From positions 56,908,956 to 56,972,955 of the forward strand of contig NC_052510.1 of assembly GCF_014356525.2 (NCBI RefSeq): a stretch of DNA of 64,000 nucleotides. The letters run 5' to 3'. Shown here in pieces: positions 38,801-44,800 of the stretch. The first letter of the stretch is position 1. Each line of letters starts with the position of its first letter. Both the position numbers and the translations under genes were made by a program. The notes under the pieces were generated by a model. That model was not told the DNA's origin. It did no database searches and saw only the letters and a program-made list of their open reading frames with translations. Source of the DNA: Nilaparvata lugens. Lineage: Eukaryota; Arthropoda; Insecta; Hemiptera; Delphacidae.

Positions 38801-41800
38801 CAGCTGATTTTTAATTCTGTGTGTGGCCAGCTCACAAATCTTCTCCAGAAAAAATGTCAGCTAAGCTTTACAAACAATTCTCTTTGGGAAGACTATGGCT
38901 ATCGACTACTATTATTGCTTAAGTTTAAGTAACGTTTTTGTAAATTTGAGTCCAATGTACTGTGGCTGTTTATTGTTGTGCAGTATTTTATAGACCCTGT
39001 TTTTATTGTGCTGTATTTTATTGTCTTGACTGGCCCTTATGTCAAATTGTGATGTACCTAATTTAAGCTTATAAAGATGTTATATTATTCTATTCTTTTC
39101 AATTCTACTAGGGGTAAGTTACCTCCGTTACAACAGTCTACTGTAGGAATTGAGGAGAGTTAATTCAGAAAAAAAGAATTTCAACTAAGCTTTACAAATT
39201 CTCTTTGGGAAGAACTATAGCTATCTACTATCCTACTATTATTGTATATGAATGTAATGTATGTAGCCTAATGTATATGTAGATTGATTCCAATGTACTG
39301 TGGCTATTTATTTTTGTATAGTATTTTATAGACCCTGTTTTTATTGTGCTGTATTGTATTGTGTTGACTAGTCTTTTATGTCCAATTGTGATGTACCTAA
39401 TTGAGGCTAATAAAGATATTTATATTCTATTATTTTAAATTCTACCAGGTAAAAGTCACCTCTGCTACAAACAGTCTAATACTGTAAAAATTTATGATAA
39501 ATAAGAGATGTTATTATTGAAGGGTAGAACAGAGTTGTAGAATACCTCATATTTGATTGGGGTAGCTTACCTATCACTTATTATTTTTAATAATAAGATT
39601 CAATAGAAATAAAATATATTCATACTTACGTGAAAAAAATTGCATGGTTGCCTGTAAAGTCGGTATACGGGCGAAAGTTTTACGTGACAACGACTTTGAG
39701 TGGTAAAATAATTTTAATGTGAATATTCATTCGTATAGTAGGAAGAAGGATGAAATAATAACTCACAATGAGAGTGAGTGAGAGGCACGCGTCCCTTCCA
39801 CTCGGGCATGGTTAGCCAGCGCCCACCTAACCCTAAGAGCGAGAGAGACAACCATTGACTTGACATTTTGAATTAGTGGCGCAGTCGCAGGAGATTGCTT
39901 GCGGCGCCTGCGCAGGTTGACTGCTCCGTTTCACTCTCTCTCCAGGTGAATGCTTCGGGTCGCTGCTGGTTGCTCGCCACTGCTCCTATTCGTGCTCTTT
40001 CCAGACGACCGTAAACCGAAACGAACGCTCTCACTCGCTCTCATTGTGAGCGCATAACGTGGGAACGTAACGCAGTTTCTTGAAGTGTCTCCCGGCAAAC
40101 CAATTTATAAGACGTTGTCACGTCAAAATATATTTCAATAATATATGATTCAATGAAAATGTAAACTACTTATACTAATGTCGAAAATATCTTTTTCAGG
40201 AATGCAATTTGTTCACTTACCTCTCAAAAGAAATCTACCATCAATTGATGAAAGAAATCGAAGTGGATGTCCTTCATACGGACTTGGCCACTCATTTCCA
40301 GAGTCGCACCCGATTGGCTGGTATTATACAGGAGCACAACTTCAATTGGCAAAATCAAAGTCATAGGTAGGTCTAGTGCTCTGCAGAAATAATTTATTTC
40401 ATCAATTACAATAAAATTTCTGCTCCATTTTTTCTTATACAAACGCTAATAATGTGTCTTTCAGACATAGGTAATCAAAATTTATCTATTCATTTACTGA
40501 ATCAAGTAAACAATAAATAACATAAATGAAAATATAAATATCAGTACCCTTTTAAATTATTATTTTAAATTTGTCACAGCATGTTTCGGACATTGATGTA
40601 ATTTTCAAGAAAATCTTGCCATTCAAGAAAATGGCATTATAATGTCCGAAATATGTTGTGACAAAATAATTTAAAAGTGTACTGAGCGTATATTAAAAGT
40701 AGCCCTTGAGAAAAAAAGACAATAAATAACATATATTTGAAAGAGAAAAACAGGCAATTGACCAACATTCTTCCTATTTACGCTACGGTACCTATATTAT
40801 TTTTTCAATTGAAGAATAATCGTCTTAAAATATAGAAAATCTTGCCATTCAAGAAAATGGCATTATAATGTCCGAAACATGTTGTCACAAAACAATTAAA
40901 AGGGTACTGAGATTTATATTAAAAGTAGCCCTCAAGAAAAAAAGACAATAAATATAACATATTTAAAAGAGAAAAACAGGCAATTGACCAACACTCTTCC
41001 TATTTATGTCCATATAAATATATGTCCGAAATATGTTGTGACAAAATATTTAAAAGGGTACTGAGATTTATATAAAAGTAGCCCTCAAGAAAAAAAAGAC
41101 AATAAATATAAAATATTTGAAAGAGAAAAACAGGCGATTGACCAACACTCTTCCTATTTAGGCTACGGTCCTTATATTATTTTTTCAATTGAAGAATAAT
41201 CGTCTTAAAATATAGAAAATCTTGCCATTCAAGAAAATGGCATTAATGTCAGAAACATGTTGTGACAAAATAATTTAAAAGGTACTGAGATTATTTATAT
41301 TGAAAGTAGCCCTTAAGAAAAAAGACAATAAATATAACATATTTGAAAGAGAAAAACAGGCAATTGACCAACACTCTTCCTATTTAGGCTACGGTATAGT
41401 TATTTGTGCAACTAGTGCGCAAGTAACAGTTTGCTGCACCGAAAGAAACGTTTACTAAATACACGTACTGGTTTGTTGAGTGCAGCAGAGGAACTTTGCG
41501 CACGTATTTCACATTTAATTTTTCCTACAGTTACCATTGAATATGAAAAGTGGGTAATTATGAGTAAAATTGCCTGAAATCCATCAATGTTTTCTGTGTA
41601 ATTTTATTATTAATAAAAACCATAATTTATTGTCAAATTGAATAATGTAATAGTGTTTGAATGAAGAGGCGGCTGTGTGCTGAATGTGGCACTGTGCTGT
41701 CGCTGTCCTCGTTGTCCTTCGTTATAATATATAATTTATTTGCCAAAAACAAAATACAAAAAAGCTTTACAAAAAATAAATATAAGTATATGCTACTGCA

Positions 41801-44800
41801 CTTAAATCAAGATACATACATTTATTTAATTAGATATAATAACGAAATGAATAATAAGGTGCTCGTTGTGCTTCGTTGCACCTCTGCTCACTATAGCAGC
41901 CCAGTCACTGTTACCAACTTCATTTTGATTTTGCTGCACTGTTGCTCCATATATAACCTACTAAGTATTTTGCGTTGCCATGTTGCAAATCTGGAGTGCG
42001 GAAATTTTTTTTTTTCGCCACACTTGGATGTAATGAGCTGGTTTACGTGCGTCATATGGAGGCCGAAAGTGATTGTTTTCCGACCAGGCCGGTAAAACTT
42101 ACGGCCCTAGGGCTGTAAAATGACCTTGAATAACAGCTGATCGTGTCCGATCTCACAAAAATCATAGAGAGATAATCTCATAACGACTGTAATAATCTAT
42201 ATAATTATGTATCGTGAATCGCGGTATTATGTCTATAATATATTTTATAAATTACTGTTTCATAATTTAATATTTATTATTGTGTTTTTGATATCAAACA
42301 ATAGAATACGATGATATCTCCATAGCCTCAACAATATAATGTTGGCTGCATTGTCCATTGTCAGAAAGGTACGTATCGCAAGTATGGTATTTAAAAGTGA
42401 AGAATCGAATTTGAAATCAAAGTACAATAATTGTATCAATATTTAAAAGTGAGGTAGAGTAATATTGTTTCTTTTTTATTATCGAATTCCACTTCTTAAT
42501 GCAATACAATCAACAATAATAATAAGAAAATACAGCAGAGATCTGAAGTTTAAGGTAAACCTACTGGTGAAACTCAGCCTTGACTGAAAAATTCCTAGTA
42601 ATTTTTTCGTAATTCATTATTAAAACTTTTAGATAATTTTTCTTCAATATTAAACCATATAGAGAAAACATTAGGCCCACTCAAGATTGAATCTTTGAAT
42701 GTTTTCTCTATGATTTAACTATTTTCAGAGCAATATTTTGTTGTGAAAATGCCGGCAAACCGGCTTTGAGTTTGCCGCTATACACTATATTATAGTAGCC
42801 TACATACGTTACCTGTCTTAAGGCCTCTACAATCAACAATACCCAATGGCCGAGAGCGTAAAGGCGTAAAACATCAGAACTCAAAGCTCAGTGAATTTAC
42901 AAACATGATCTAGGTTCGAACCTCGGTCAATGACATTTTTTGTGGATGAATTTCGACTTTTATTAGCTATTTTTATATTAGTTACCGTAATTTAAATTTC
43001 AATCAATTTTTTAGATATTTTTTGAGACAAAACTGTGAAATATGCAATTATATTAATTTTTCATCACATTATTTCAAAATAGTAATGAAAATTCTATTCA
43101 TCCATCTATCCATGATATATTGCACCGGGCGCAATGCTCGCGCCTAATATTAATAGTATAAAAATATGGTCACTATTGTAAATTATTAATTAGTAATATT
43201 GAAATTAATTGACAGTAAAAGTTGTCATAACCAAGATTCAAACTATCAAAATAGGCTGTTTGAATTTTATTTATTTTTTAATTTCTTATATATTGGGAAG
43301 TTTTTTTTTGGTTTGGCGAAAAATAGCGTTCGCACCATGGGCAAAAATGCATTTCCGGCTCTCAATCTTTTCTAGTCTGAGGCCTACGGCCTCGGACTTA
43401 AAAACTGATTTCGAGCCGGAAATATCTCATTTTCGGCCCTAGGTGCGAAATATACTATTCCTGCACTAGAGCGGAAAAGTGATTCTTTGCGTTCTGTAAT
43501 CAGTGCAGGAATGCCCACTTTTCAAGGTAACTGTAGGAAAAATATATTATTTTTTCAATTGAAGAATAATCGTCTTAAAATATAGAAAGATACTGATAAT
43601 TGCTAGTTTGTTCATTCAATCAAAAAACTATTAGTAAGTGGTCCTATCAAAAATAGTTAGGCCTCTTCTATAAGGTAATGGCCGGTTGCACAAAAGTCTA
43701 TCAAATTTTACAAAATGATATTAAACAACAAAATATAGGTCGTTTCAATCATTTCTTCATATTAAGAAAACAGTGCTGTATGTCGACATGTTTATATCAA
43801 TCGCCTAGCGATTGGCGAGTATTATCGAAAACAATCTTGTACGGTTATAAACTTAAAATTTTATCAAGAAGAAAAAATATAGATGGAATAATGAGGCAGG
43901 ATTCACATTTATGCAAAATAATTCAATATGAAGTGATGATTAAGTGTTATATTTAAATATAGTTTGGTGTTTTAATTTCTCTAAATTCAAAATTTTTAGC
44001 TTATATATATTTTTGGACGAAAATTGAACTTGAACGTTATACAGTAGAAACATAACCTATTTTTTTGGAAATTTTATTAATTTATCAAAATTTGGGAATG
44101 GAATAGATTTGGGCCAAGCCTGTTGTTCCTTCCTAATCATATTTATATGATTTATGATTCTGTCCACAAATTAATAAATAAAACGAAAACACGTGGAATA
44201 ATGAGACAGGATCACATATGCAAAACGAAAACGCTTTTCCGATGAAGGGTTAAATGAGGTGGAGTACAATAAATTTATCAGAGTAAATTCCAATTATTTT
44301 TCTCATTTTTCTTGAAAAAAATTCAGTGAGTATTTTATTTTTTGAAGTGGAAATGATACCTATCTATCTATCTCAAATAGTTTATCTTGGTAATAGCCTA
44401 TGTATTCATTTTCAACTGCTCTTGGTACCTATGTAAATCAACTGAATATTTTCTTCTTCAAGATTTCTGATGAAAGGTATAATGATGACAACCTGTGACT
44501 TGATTGGGCAAACCAAGCCATTACCAATCGCTGAGAAGATCGCTACAAGTCTCTACAGAGAATTCTATAGCCAGGTGATTATTTTTATTCATTCATTACA
44601 TTATGTACAAATACCTACTTATTCAATTAAAAAATGTCATTATTAAACGAAAATTCAATGCTGTGAACCACCCTGAAGACTACTACTTCTGCTACTGCAA
44701 ATATTAACTTTGGATTTCCGTTTAATAATAATTGTTTATCGTTCAGCATTTTTGAATGAATATCAATATCTCATGAATTTCCATAAATTAAATTCATTAT

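Larger units (their letters stand above)
41396..43550. mobile_element. Large family-3 insertion splitting the tandem array
   Basis: It starts TTATTTGTGCAACTAGTGCG and ends AAGGTAACTGTAGGAAAAAT, the inverted ends of 6747-7315. The array text stops at GGCTACGGTATAG and resumes at ATATTATTTTTTCAATTGAA, so the boundaries are clear to within a few bases. The middle (about 42010-43438) is foreign to the family-3 copy at 6747 and probably a further nested insertion. Confidence 0.78.
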
